Assembly: GCA_017462545.1 (NCBI GenBank)
Contig: JAFTQX010000047.1
Coordinates: forward strand, 1-42,718
Origin: Clostridia bacterium
GTDB taxonomy: Bacteria > Bacillota > Clostridia > Oscillospirales > CAG-272
Direction: 5' to 3'
DNA length: 42,718 nucleotides
Shown: positions 16,666 through 25,157 of the stretch, piece after piece
How the letters are laid out: every line of letters starts with the position of its first letter
Position numbering within the stretch: the first letter of the stretch is position 1
Notes under the pieces: generated by a model
The model's input: only the letters and a program-made list of their open reading frames with translations
What the model was told of the DNA's origin: nothing
Databases searched by the model: none
Made by a program: the position numbers and the translations under genes

Positions 16666-17877
16666 ATGAAATTATTTTATTTTGGCAGCGTATGCTCCCA
16701 AGATGTTTTTAACGAAACGGTTGCAAAAAGCAAAGTAAAGCCCTCCGCTTCGGCACAAAATTTTGAGAGTGCGCTTATACAGGGCTTTTCGGCGAATAGC
16801 GAGGTAGAGCTAAAGGTGGCGTCTGCCGAGTCTATCGCTATGTTCCCCGGGGGGAATAGGATATATCTCAAAAAAAGGCGGGATACCTTGAACGACAGGT
16901 GTACGGCTGAGATAATACCTGCGCTAAACCTCCCATTTTTTAAGCAGACGGGGCACGCGCGCGGCGCGGCGCGTCTGCTCAAGAAATGGTTGAAGGAGAA
17001 TGAAGGCGAGGCAGACAAGTGCGTGCTGGTTTATGGTATATACCCCGCCGTAGTAAAGAAGCTACAGCAGGTGTGCCACAAGCACGGGTGCAAGATCTTC
17101 GCGTTGGTAACCGATGTTCCTTCCACGATGTTTACCTATACCAAGAGCAAAAATCCACTTAAAAAAATGTTTTCCGGCTCTTACCGCCAGATGGCGGTCG
17201 AGCTTCAGGATAAGTTTGACGGTTACGTATATCTTACCGAAGCGATGAAGGATGAGGTTGCGCCGGGGAAACCGTATATGGTAATGGAAACGATTGCTGA
17301 CACGAAGATCTTTGATGCGATCGCCCCCATTCCCAAAAGCACGCCTCCGGCAGTGATGTATGCGGGCGCTTTGTACAAAAAATACGGCGTGGATATGATC
17401 ATCGAAGCCTTTGAACGCATACAGGTTGATTGCGAGCTGTGGCTTTTTGGCGCCGGCGATTATGAGCAAGAAATCAAAAGCAAGGCTCTTTACAATCCCA
17501 AAATCAAGTTCTTTGGCCGCGTTTCTCGCGAAGAGGTGTTGCAAAAAGAGAAAGAGGCATCTTTGTTATTGAATATACGAAACTCTCAGGATGCTTATAC
17601 AAAGTATTCATTTCCATCCAAAATGGTGGAATATATGCTTAGCGCTACTCCCGTCTTAACAACAAAGTTGCCGGGAATTCCGGATGAGTATGATTCGTAT
17701 TGTTATGTAACGCTTGATCGAGAGCCGCAAAAGATCGCCGATATGATCGCCGAAATATTGTCAAGCGGAAAGATGGCTGAAATTGGCGAGCGGGCAAGAG
17801 ACTTTGTCATAAACAACAAGAACAGCACCGTACAGACAGCCCGCATGATGGAGTTTTTGGATAAGCAAATAAAATGA
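16666..17877 (+). CDS. Glycosyltransferase family 4
   Basis: A 403-residue putative GT-B fold transferase. The C-terminal half shows the donor-site pattern: VMYAGALYKKYGVDMIIEA, CELWLFGAGDYEQEI, KFFGRVSREEV, and a variant EX7E region (YTKYSFPSKMVEYMLSATP) in which the first glutamate is replaced. The N-terminal acceptor domain (about 1-190) is not close to common types. A start at 16666 is supported by the operon position and a modest purine-rich site (GGAAAACAAGG) before it. The sugar is unknown. Confidence 0.82.
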   Translation: MKLFYFGSVCSQDVFNETVAKSKVKPSASAQNFESALIQGFSANSEVELKVASAESIAMFPGGNRIYLKKRRDTLNDRCTAEIIPALNLPFFKQTGHARGAARLLKKWLKENEGEADKCVLVYGIYPAVVKKLQQVCHKHGCKIFALVTDVPSTMFTYTKSKNPLKKMFSGSYRQMAVELQDKFDGYVYLTEAMKDEVAPGKPYMVMETIADTKIFDAIAPIPKSTPPAVMYAGALYKKYGVDMIIEAFERIQVDCELWLFGAGDYEQEIKSKALYNPKIKFFGRVSREEVLQKEKEASLLLNIRNSQDAYTKYSFPSKMVEYMLSATPVLTTKLPGIPDEYDSYCYVTLDREPQKIADMIAEILSSGKMAEIGERARDFVINNKNSTVQTARMMEFLDKQIK

Positions 17878-17886
17878 GGTAAATAC

Positions 17887-19077
17887 ATGAAGGTTGTGCA
17901 AATCAACTGCTCCGCCAGCGGAAGTACCGGCAATATTGCCAAAGCGATTCACAGAGAGCTGCTTTCGCAGGGGGATGAAAGCTACATTTTTTACAGCTAT
18001 GGATTCGGTACGGCAACCGAACAAAATATGTATCCTATCGGCAATTATGTTTCATTACATTCTCACGCCGTGCTGTCAAGATATTTGGGGAAGCAAGGGT
18101 ATTTTTCATATTTTGCGACAAGAAAGCTGATTCGGCAAATTGCTCGCCTGAAGCCTGATGTCATTCATCTGCACAACCTCCATGGCAGTTATTTGCATTT
18201 GCCCTCGCTTTTTAAGTTTTTGAAAAAAAGTGAAAGCAACGTTTTAATTACCCTGCACGATTGCTGGCTGTTTACGGGAAAATGCCCACATTTTACCGTC
18301 ATTGGCTGTCATAAGTGGAAGGAAACGTGCGGGAGCTGTCCGCAGCTTTCCATATATCCGCGCAGCAAGGTAGATACAACCCAAAAAAGCCTGCAGGATA
18401 AGAAAAAATGGTTGTCCGGATTTGGTGATCGGTTACGGATTGTGGCCGTTTCAAATTGGCTTAGAGATACGGCAAAGCAGTCATATCTGTCGCAGTATTC
18501 CATTGAAACGATCTATAATGGTATCAATGTGGATATGTTTTTCCCAAGAGAGACGAAAAATGTGAAGAACAAGTATAACCTGAATGGTAAATTTGTTATT
18601 CTCGGCGTTTCCTCCCAGTGGAACGAGCAGAAGGGGTTAGGGGAGTTTTTGCAGCTTTCTCAACAGCTATCGGAAGAAGAGATCATCGTTTTAGTGGGGC
18701 TTACCCGAGAGCAGATTCAAAGCTTGCCTCACAATATCATCGGTATACAACGAACAGAAAATCAAGAGGAGCTGGCAGAGCTATATTCTGCTGCGGATGT
18801 CTTTGTAAACCCCTCTAAAGAAGAAACCTTTGGTCTTGTAACGGCAGAGGCAATGGCTTGCGGCACGCCTGCAATCGTTTATGATTCAACCGCTTGCGCG
18901 GAAATCGTGGATGAGGAGTGCGGTGTGATATTGCAGCCGGATAAAGAATATTCGCTGATAGACATTATAAGAAATACCCAGGGAAAGCAAGTAAGCCGAC
19001 CGTTTTGTTTTACAAATGATAGAATGGTGGAAAACTACAAAAAGATATATGGAGAAATGAAGCATAATGTCGGATAA
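17887..19077 (+). CDS. Glycosyltransferase family 4 (WcaC/colanic-acid-type)
   Basis: A 396-residue GT-B transferase. Distinctive features are VIHLHNLHGSYLHLPSLF, then LHDCWLFTGKCPHF with a cysteine cluster (CHKWKETCGSCPQL), a signature of GT4 enzymes in capsule and colanic-acid loci that may bind a metal. The donor half contains LGVSSQWNEQKGLGEFLQLS and the EX7E motif KEETFGLVTAEAMACGTP. It begins nine bases after the preceding gene and overlaps the polymerase gene by 11 bases. The exact sugar is unknown. Confidence 0.88.
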   Translation: MKVVQINCSASGSTGNIAKAIHRELLSQGDESYIFYSYGFGTATEQNMYPIGNYVSLHSHAVLSRYLGKQGYFSYFATRKLIRQIARLKPDVIHLHNLHGSYLHLPSLFKFLKKSESNVLITLHDCWLFTGKCPHFTVIGCHKWKETCGSCPQLSIYPRSKVDTTQKSLQDKKKWLSGFGDRLRIVAVSNWLRDTAKQSYLSQYSIETIYNGINVDMFFPRETKNVKNKYNLNGKFVILGVSSQWNEQKGLGEFLQLSQQLSEEEIIVLVGLTREQIQSLPHNIIGIQRTENQEELAELYSAADVFVNPSKEETFGLVTAEAMACGTPAIVYDSTACAEIVDEECGVILQPDKEYSLIDIIRNTQGKQVSRPFCFTNDRMVENYKKIYGEMKHNVG

Positions 19078-20284
19078 AATGATAAAAACCGATTACCTAA
19101 TCATTTTTTTTAGCTTTGTACTATGTGTGTTTCATACATTTACGTTCTTTCAAGCATATTATAGCTTCATCGTGACGTTGGCGACTTTTTTGGTAATATT
19201 GCTTCTCCACCTCTATAAAAGTGGATGGAGGATAAAGATAAGCTCCAAAATCGGGCGGCGGCTTTTGTTCCTTTACACGGGAATTTTTCTTGTTGTTTTC
19301 ATTGGTGTGGCGCTTAAGGGGAACCCCATAATCAGTGCACTGGGAGCATATCTTCCTTTGGCAATGTGGCCAACGCTATACGTGATCGTGGCCCCTATTT
19401 TGAAAGGGAAACTCAAGAAACGGTATGTCTTGGCATTTTTCTGCTTTTTCGCAGTAAGCGTCATTGCAACCCTTTCCGTCGTTATTGTAGATAATGGTGC
19501 TGCGCGGGAGCTTGCCGGCGCGGCCTCTGATGAGGTACGAAATGAATATTATAAGGCCGGTGTAGGCGGGTACGGATTTGTTTACGGAAGCGTTTTCCTT
19601 GTTTACACGTTATTGCTGTACGGGCATCGGCAGCACAATCGAACGATGAAGGTGTTACTGCTTCTGCTGACGATCCTTACCTGTGTGATGATTGTCTTTG
19701 CCTCCTATACGACGGCGTTGTTATTGATGCTGATCGTGTTGCTGCTTTCTTTGTATGCAAGAACCAATAGTCGCAAGGCAACCGTCATTTTTGCATTTCT
19801 GATTGCTGCTATTGTGTTGTTAATCAATCCGATATTGAATGGTATATATGAAATCGCACAAAATATGGATCTGTATTGGATATCGAAACGTATCGGGCAG
19901 CTGATCAATGCTGAAACCAGCGGAAATGTGGAAGGCTTAACAAGAGTGCAGTTGTATATGCGGTCTATGAATTCCTTCTTGGAAAATCCGATTTTCGGCG
20001 CAGGAGAGGTCGGTGGACATTCCATGTTTTTTGATACGCTGGGGAACTATGGCCTTTTTGGTTTGATCTTACTAGTTTCGATCTGCACGTGGCTCGGTGT
20101 CATGATGAAGGAAACAAAAAAACGCGAAGGCTTGGCCTATATTCTTGTGATAGCATTGCTGGTTGTCAATACGATAGATCAAATTGTATTTATTCCGTTG
20201 ATGCTTTTTGTGGTACCTTTAATTATGCAACATAAGGAAACAAATGATGAAAATCGGAATCATAACGCACTATTACAAAAGTAG
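19067..20284 (+). CDS. wzy: Polysaccharide polymerase (Wzy/O-antigen ligase-like)
   Basis: A 405-residue polytopic membrane protein with about ten to twelve hydrophobic segments and one large extracytoplasmic loop in the C-terminal half. The Wzy_C-type pattern is visible: RVQLYMRSMNSFLENPIFG, GAGEVGGHSMFFDTLGNYG, then a hydrophobic helix. Such proteins polymerise undecaprenyl-linked repeat units on the outer face of the membrane. Only one such gene occurs in the locus, next to a Wzx-type flippase, so polymerase is preferred over ligase. The start overlaps the GT gene by 11 bases and its end overlaps the pyruvyltransferase start. Confidence 0.8.
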   Translation: MSDKMIKTDYLIIFFSFVLCVFHTFTFFQAYYSFIVTLATFLVILLLHLYKSGWRIKISSKIGRRLLFLYTGIFLVVFIGVALKGNPIISALGAYLPLAMWPTLYVIVAPILKGKLKKRYVLAFFCFFAVSVIATLSVVIVDNGAARELAGAASDEVRNEYYKAGVGGYGFVYGSVFLVYTLLLYGHRQHNRTMKVLLLLLTILTCVMIVFASYTTALLLMLIVLLLSLYARTNSRKATVIFAFLIAAIVLLINPILNGIYEIAQNMDLYWISKRIGQLINAETSGNVEGLTRVQLYMRSMNSFLENPIFGAGEVGGHSMFFDTLGNYGLFGLILLVSICTWLGVMMKETKKREGLAYILVIALLVVNTIDQIVFIPLMLFVVPLIMQHKETNDENRNHNALLQK

Positions 20285-21356
20285 AAATTATGGCGGCAAT
20301 TTGCAAGCATATGCTCTTTGTGAAGTTTTGAGAAAACTAGGGAATGAATCTGAACAAATCTCATTAAGCAGAACCAACAACAAAAACATAAAGGGCAAAA
20401 TCAGCGATTTGCTAAATAGCGTTCTTCGGCTTAAACATATATCATGCATATGGAATTTACGGAAACGCAATAAAGCCATACAACACTTTAATATTCATCA
20501 AATTCCACACAGCAAAGTATATCATGAAAAGAATATCGTTCATTCAGCAAATGATTATGACGTTTTTATAACCGGGAGTGATCAGGTTTGGCATCCGAAA
20601 GCATGTTGCGATGCCTATCTGTTGCAGTTTGTTCCGTCGACAAAGATTAAAATATCATATGCTGCCAGTGTTGCTACCGATCAATTAACAACCGAAATTA
20701 AGGATTGGTATCAGGAGGCGTTTCAATCATTTGATGCTATTTCCGTGCGGGAGGAAAGTTCGGCAAAGCTGTTATCTGATATATCGCCTTGCGAAATAGA
20801 GGTTTTGCTGGATCCCACATTATTGTTGGATAAAAATGATTGGAATAAAATTCTGGAAGAAAGCGAAATAAAAGAAAAATATATTTTTTGCTATTTTCTA
20901 GGTGCGGATCAAAAGGGGCGAGAGGTTGCGCTTGCCTATGCGCGCGAGCACGGCTTGAAGGTGGTGTCTTTACCGCATTTGCTGGGGGCCTATCGTTCTT
21001 GCGATAAGAATTATGGCGATTATCAATTGTATGATGTTTCGCCGGGCAAACTGCTATCGTTAATAAAAAATGCGGAGCATATATTTACAGACAGTTTTCA
21101 TGCAGCAGTTTTTTCTTTGATATTTGAAAAACAATTTAACGTATTTCAAAGAAAAGGTGCCGAAACGATGTCTGTCAGGATAAGCTCATTGCTCGATTTA
21201 TATGATTTAACAGATATGTTTTGTGATGATATATCAAAGGTCGATTTGGCGTATATTGAGTCACTTGCATCCATTCAATATCAAACGGAATTTGAAAAAT
21301 TCGAAAGTGCAAAAGAACAATCTATACAGTATTTGAAACAATGGACATGTAAATAG
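20247..21356 (+). CDS. Polysaccharide pyruvyl transferase family protein
   Basis: A 369-residue cytoplasmic enzyme of the WcaK/CsaB-like family, expected to put a pyruvate ketal on a sugar using phosphoenolpyruvate. Visible hallmarks: KIGIITHYYKSRNYGGNLQAYAL at the N-terminus, VFITGSDQVWHP, KISYAASVATDQL, SVREESSAKLL, and HIFTDSFHAAVFSLIF near the C-terminus. Two adjacent ATGs (20244, 20247) follow AAGGAAA; the second has better spacing. It overlaps the polymerase gene by about 38 bases. It is one of the most AT-rich genes here (17 of 60 G+C in one sampled line). A fragment of a second gene of this family lies at 22383-22472. Confidence 0.88.
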   Translation: MKIGIITHYYKSRNYGGNLQAYALCEVLRKLGNESEQISLSRTNNKNIKGKISDLLNSVLRLKHISCIWNLRKRNKAIQHFNIHQIPHSKVYHEKNIVHSANDYDVFITGSDQVWHPKACCDAYLLQFVPSTKIKISYAASVATDQLTTEIKDWYQEAFQSFDAISVREESSAKLLSDISPCEIEVLLDPTLLLDKNDWNKILEESEIKEKYIFCYFLGADQKGREVALAYAREHGLKVVSLPHLLGAYRSCDKNYGDYQLYDVSPGKLLSLIKNAEHIFTDSFHAAVFSLIFEKQFNVFQRKGAETMSVRISSLLDLYDLTDMFCDDISKVDLAYIESLASIQYQTEFEKFESAKEQSIQYLKQWTCK

Positions 21357-21437
21357 ATGCGGCGACGGCATTGATCGATAGTGTTTTGGCCGGTATCTAT
21401 CGTGACTACAAAAATAAATGTTAATAGGAGAATGATT

Positions 21438-22376
21438 ATGCGGTCGGCAGTAACGATGATTTTTTTCAACAGGCCCGATACGTTAGAAAAGGTTTTTGAG
21501 AAGGTCAGAGAAGCGCAGCCCCCCAAGCTGTTTTTGGTACAGGACGGCCCACGCCCGGGAAACGAAAAGGATGCTGCCAGAATAGAAGCGTGTCGCAACA
21601 TAGTCGAGAAGGTCGACTGGAATTGTGAGGTTTTCAGAAATTATTCCGAAAGCAATTTAGGCTGCGGCGTCAGACCGCAAAGCGGAATATCCTGGGTGCT
21701 TTCACAAGTAGAGAGCACGATCGTTTTAGAGGATGATTGTGTTCCCGAGATGTCGTTCTTTACATATTGTGATGAAATGCTGGAACGCTACAAGAATGAT
21801 GAGAGAGTTTGCTATATCAGTGGATTGAATCATTTTGAAGAATGGGATTTTGGCGGAAGCAGCTACGGCTTCACAAAAAGTGGTGCTATTTGGGGATGGG
21901 CAACCTGGAAGAGAGCGTGGGAACGATATGATTATGCCGTGAAGGGGATTGCCGATCCATACGTTGAAAAACATATAGAAAAGGCCAGTTCCGGAGACAA
22001 CCGAATAGCTTTGTGGAAGAAAGCTAATGAGCTTGTGAAGGCAGGAACGAAGCTATCGTATTGGGATATCCAATGGGGATTCGTGAAGTATTCTCAAAAT
22101 CAGCTTGTCATTGTTCCCAAATACAATTTAATTTCTAATATTGGCGTAGGCGCGGATTCTACGCATGCCACCGGTATTTCCGTCGTTCATCACAAATACA
22201 AGGATTATAATAATATGCCGGTACGCGCCTTGGAATTTCCCTTGGTTCATCCTACGCACATGCTATGCGATACCGCGTATGATGATTTGGTTATTAAGTG
22301 CAATAAAAAAACGAGAAAAGCATTTTTGTGGGGGGCTGTTAAAAACAAGATCGCAAACATCTTTAGAGGCAAATGA
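21438..22376 (+). CDS. Sugar transferase, GT2/GT-A-like (HlpA-type)
   Basis: A 312-residue protein of the family often mislabelled 'hemolytic protein HlpA', which has a GT-A-like fold. Core segments: SAVTMIFFNRPDTLEKVFE, LFLVQDGPRPGNEKD, ESNLGCGVRPQSGISWVL, TIVLEDDCVPEMSFF (a DD metal-binding site) and SGAIWGWATWKRAWERYD. The start at 21438 lies seven bases after AGGAG; the ATG at 21432 is too close. It sits between the pyruvyltransferase and the Fe-S gene, where a fragment of another pyruvyltransferase follows its stop codon, so it may have been inserted there. Sugar specificity is unknown. Confidence 0.8.
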   Translation: MRSAVTMIFFNRPDTLEKVFEKVREAQPPKLFLVQDGPRPGNEKDAARIEACRNIVEKVDWNCEVFRNYSESNLGCGVRPQSGISWVLSQVESTIVLEDDCVPEMSFFTYCDEMLERYKNDERVCYISGLNHFEEWDFGGSSYGFTKSGAIWGWATWKRAWERYDYAVKGIADPYVEKHIEKASSGDNRIALWKKANELVKAGTKLSYWDIQWGFVKYSQNQLVIVPKYNLISNIGVGADSTHATGISVVHHKYKDYNNMPVRALEFPLVHPTHMLCDTAYDDLVIKCNKKTRKAFLWGAVKNKIANIFRGK

Positions 22377-22382
22377 TCTTGA

Positions 22383-22472
22383 GCAAGATTTGATACAGTG
22401 CTCTATAACAACCCAAAGATCGAAATAGAAAAACAAGAAGCTATTCGATATTTGAAAGAGGTGTTGGTATAA
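22383..22472 (+). pseudogene. C-terminal remnant of a second polysaccharide pyruvyl transferase
   Basis: After the stop of the preceding transferase, one frame reads 29 codons to a TAA that touches the next ATG. It contains VLYNNPKIEIEKQ followed by EAIRYLKEVLV. This matches in character the usual last residues of pyruvyltransferase-family proteins; the intact copy upstream ends ESAKEQSIQYLKQW. There is no start codon or N-terminus. I infer that a former pyruvyltransferase gene was largely replaced, leaving its tail abutting the Fe-S gene. Confidence 0.55.
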
Positions 22473-23627
22473 ATGAATAACATTTTGGCGTTTCAAAAAT
22501 GCTCAAATTGCGGTGCTTGCTACAATGTTTGCCCCAAAGATGCCATTACGTTGGATGAGGGGGGCTTGTTTTATGAGTTACGCGTTGATGAGGATAAATG
22601 TGTTGATTGCGGTATGTGCCAAAAGGTTTGCCCTGTCAATTCTCCCGATAACCGACAGGCGGTTATATCCGCATATGGGGCGATCCACAACGATGCAGAA
22701 GTTGTAAAAGCAAGCTCCTCGGGCGGGGCCTTTTCGGCAATCGCAGAATTTGTTTTGAAAAATGGCGGTACTGTTTTTGGTGCCGCATATACGGATGACT
22801 GTAGGGCAGTAGAGATTTGTTCCAGTGATCATAGAACTTTGGACGATTTTAGAAGAAGTAAGTATGTGGAAAGTAAGGTCGGCTACACGTTCCGAGAAGT
22901 GAAATCCATGCTGGACACGAGTACGGAAAAGCCGATTCTTTACTGTGGGCTTCCATGCCAAGTTGCAGGCCTCAAACGCTATCTCGGCAAAGAATATAGC
23001 AATTTATTTACCTGTGATTTTACTTGTAACGGTGTTCCGTCTCACGGCATTTATCGCGAATATCTAACGAATATAGAGAAAAAACTAAAAGCAAAAATTT
23101 GTGATGTGAATTTCCGCGAAAAAACTTATGGGTGGAGACATCTGTCGATTAGAATAGTGGCGAACAATGGCCGTAAGTATCATCAATTGGCGATGGCAGA
23201 CCCATATTTTGATTGCTTTATCGGCAGCAACCATCATTCAACTGTCAGAGAGTATTGCTTGACTTGTGATTTTGCCAATAATCACCATGCGGATGTTATC
23301 TTGGCTGATTTTTGGAAATATCAAACCATTTCAACGATGGATAACCGTGATAAGGGGATTTCACTTGTCATTACCAATTCAGCAAAGGGCGAAATGCTCA
23401 TGCAAGCAATCTCCAAGCGCGTTGCGCTGACCGCTTTGGATCTTGATAAAGCTACATATAATTTGACAGAAAAAAGCTTTTCGGATGATGTTTTACAAAG
23501 AAGGAACGCTTTTATTGAAAAGGTGAAAAGGGACGGATTTGTTTCTGCAACTAAGGAAAGAAAGTTCAAGGGCGTTCTCAAATTTAAGATCAAGTATATG
23601 ATAAAGAGAATAATAGGGAAAGCATAG
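22473..23627 (+). CDS. F420-hydrogenase/dehydrogenase beta-subunit-like Fe-S protein
   Basis: A 384-residue soluble protein with two N-terminal 4Fe-4S clusters: Cys10, 13, 16, 20 and Cys43, 46, 49, 53. The FrhB-like part follows (AYGAIHNDAEVVKASSSGGAF, YCGLPCQVAGLKRYLG, CDFTCNGVPSHGIYREYL, YCLTCDFANNHHADVILADFW). Such proteins are frequent in surface polysaccharide loci beside pyruvyltransferases, and are thought to be flavin/Fe-S redox enzymes acting on a sugar or its precursor; the reaction is not known to me. The ATG directly follows the TAA of the pyruvyltransferase remnant. An F420-dependent role is not implied. Confidence 0.88.
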   Translation: MNNILAFQKCSNCGACYNVCPKDAITLDEGGLFYELRVDEDKCVDCGMCQKVCPVNSPDNRQAVISAYGAIHNDAEVVKASSSGGAFSAIAEFVLKNGGTVFGAAYTDDCRAVEICSSDHRTLDDFRRSKYVESKVGYTFREVKSMLDTSTEKPILYCGLPCQVAGLKRYLGKEYSNLFTCDFTCNGVPSHGIYREYLTNIEKKLKAKICDVNFREKTYGWRHLSIRIVANNGRKYHQLAMADPYFDCFIGSNHHSTVREYCLTCDFANNHHADVILADFWKYQTISTMDNRDKGISLVITNSAKGEMLMQAISKRVALTALDLDKATYNLTEKSFSDDVLQRRNAFIEKVKRDGFVSATKERKFKGVLKFKIKYMIKRIIGKA

Positions 23628-23633
23628 CGCGTG

Positions 23634-25148
23634 ATGAAAAATAGAAGTATAGGTGTCGCATTGTCATACACCAACACGATTTTGAGTATGATATGCGGAT
23701 TGTTCTTATCCTCGTTTCTTTTAAAGCAAGTGGGGGATACGGACTACGGAATATACCAAACGATGGCCTCGTTTGCGAACTATCTCGTTCTGCTAGAGTT
23801 CGGGACCGGCACGGTTTTGGCAAGAAATTTGTCCGCAGCAAGGGCTCGCGGCGAAACAAAACAGTATATTGAAAAAAACATTTCTACCGTATGGACGATA
23901 ACCGCAGCCTTATCTGTGGTGATTTTGGCGGTATCGGTTGCTTTCTACTTTGCAATCCCCGCCGTTTATGCCAATACGCTGGACGGTGAGCAGATCGCAC
24001 TCGGTAAAAATATTTTTATCTTTATTGTTATATTTTTGCTTTCCTCTTTCGTGTCGCAAACACTCAACGGCGTTGCATTGGCTCATGAGCAGTACACCTT
24101 TTCATCGATCACCTCGATCGTCAAATTGATTTCGAGAACGATAGTACTCGCCGCATTGGTTGGTCACTTTAAGGCGGTTGTTATCATATCGGCGGTGGAT
24201 GCGGCGATCGGTGTTGCGATTGCTGTGTTTAGCTATTTTTACTGCCGCAAGGCATTTCAGGTCAAAATCAACTTTCGTAGCTTTGATAAGTTGATTTTGC
24301 AATCCTCCTTGCCGCTTTGCTTGGCCATCTTCTTGCAGGCAATTGTCAATCAGTCAAATAGTATTGTCGGAAAATTTGTTTTGGGGGTAATGGCGGGGCC
24401 GGAGGATGTTACGCTGTATTCGGTTGCGCTATACGTATTCAGCATCTTTTCATCCTTGACGACTATTCCGGTATCCTTATATAGGCCGCAAGTCACCCAA
24501 CATGTTGTTTCCGGGCTGGACGGGCTGCCTTTGACCAAGACCTTGGTGCAGCCGTGTCGATTGACTGTTCTTGTCAGTGGTGCGGTGCTGTTCGGCTTTT
24601 TTGCTTGCGGAAAGCAATTTATTACGATCGTTTACGGTCAGGAATACATATTGGCTTGGGCCATGGCATTGATGCTGATTGCACCATCCTTTATCAACGA
24701 GTCAAATGCAATCGTGTTGAATGTTTTGGACGTTAAAAATAAGCGTCTGATGAGATCTTACTTTTTGATGATAACCACCGCGCTGAACATTTTGATGACG
24801 ATCGTGGGAATCAAGCTTTTTGGTATTGTTGCTGCTGCAGCCGCAACGGGCATATCCACGCTGCTTCAGGCTGTGATGATGAATATTTATTATCAAAAGG
24901 CTGTCAATATTAAGATACCGTATCTGTTTTTCCATGTTTTCAAGGGAGTATTGCCGTACCAGATCATTGGAGCCGGGTTAGGCTTTGTTGTTGGTAGGCT
25001 GATTGAGAATATCTATGTCTCCTTCCTTGCGGCGGGCGCGACATATGTCGTGGTGGCATTTGGGTGTTTCTTGCTGTTTGGCAAAAATGAAGAAGAAAAA
25101 CATATCATTGAAAAATGCGTGAAGAGAATCATAAAAAAGAAAGGGTAG
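23634..25148 (+). CDS. wzx: Polysaccharide flippase (Wzx/MOP superfamily)
   Basis: A 504-residue integral membrane protein with about 12-14 hydrophobic segments. It begins IGVALSYTNTILSMICGLFL and contains VGDTDYGIYQTMASFANYL, a pattern typical of PST-type exporters. It should move the completed undecaprenyl-linked repeat unit across the membrane for Wzy. GTG at 23631 and ATG at 23634 are both possible; AGGGAAAG lies about ten bases before. The C-terminus ends in a lysine-rich tail (EKCVKRIIKKKG). It closes the AT-rich section of the operon; composition rises sharply at the next gene. Confidence 0.88.
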   Translation: MKNRSIGVALSYTNTILSMICGLFLSSFLLKQVGDTDYGIYQTMASFANYLVLLEFGTGTVLARNLSAARARGETKQYIEKNISTVWTITAALSVVILAVSVAFYFAIPAVYANTLDGEQIALGKNIFIFIVIFLLSSFVSQTLNGVALAHEQYTFSSITSIVKLISRTIVLAALVGHFKAVVIISAVDAAIGVAIAVFSYFYCRKAFQVKINFRSFDKLILQSSLPLCLAIFLQAIVNQSNSIVGKFVLGVMAGPEDVTLYSVALYVFSIFSSLTTIPVSLYRPQVTQHVVSGLDGLPLTKTLVQPCRLTVLVSGAVLFGFFACGKQFITIVYGQEYILAWAMALMLIAPSFINESNAIVLNVLDVKNKRLMRSYFLMITTALNILMTIVGIKLFGIVAAAAATGISTLLQAVMMNIYYQKAVNIKIPYLFFHVFKGVLPYQIIGAGLGFVVGRLIENIYVSFLAAGATYVVVAFGCFLLFGKNEEEKHIIEKCVKRIIKKKG

Positions 25149-25157
25149 GAAACAATA

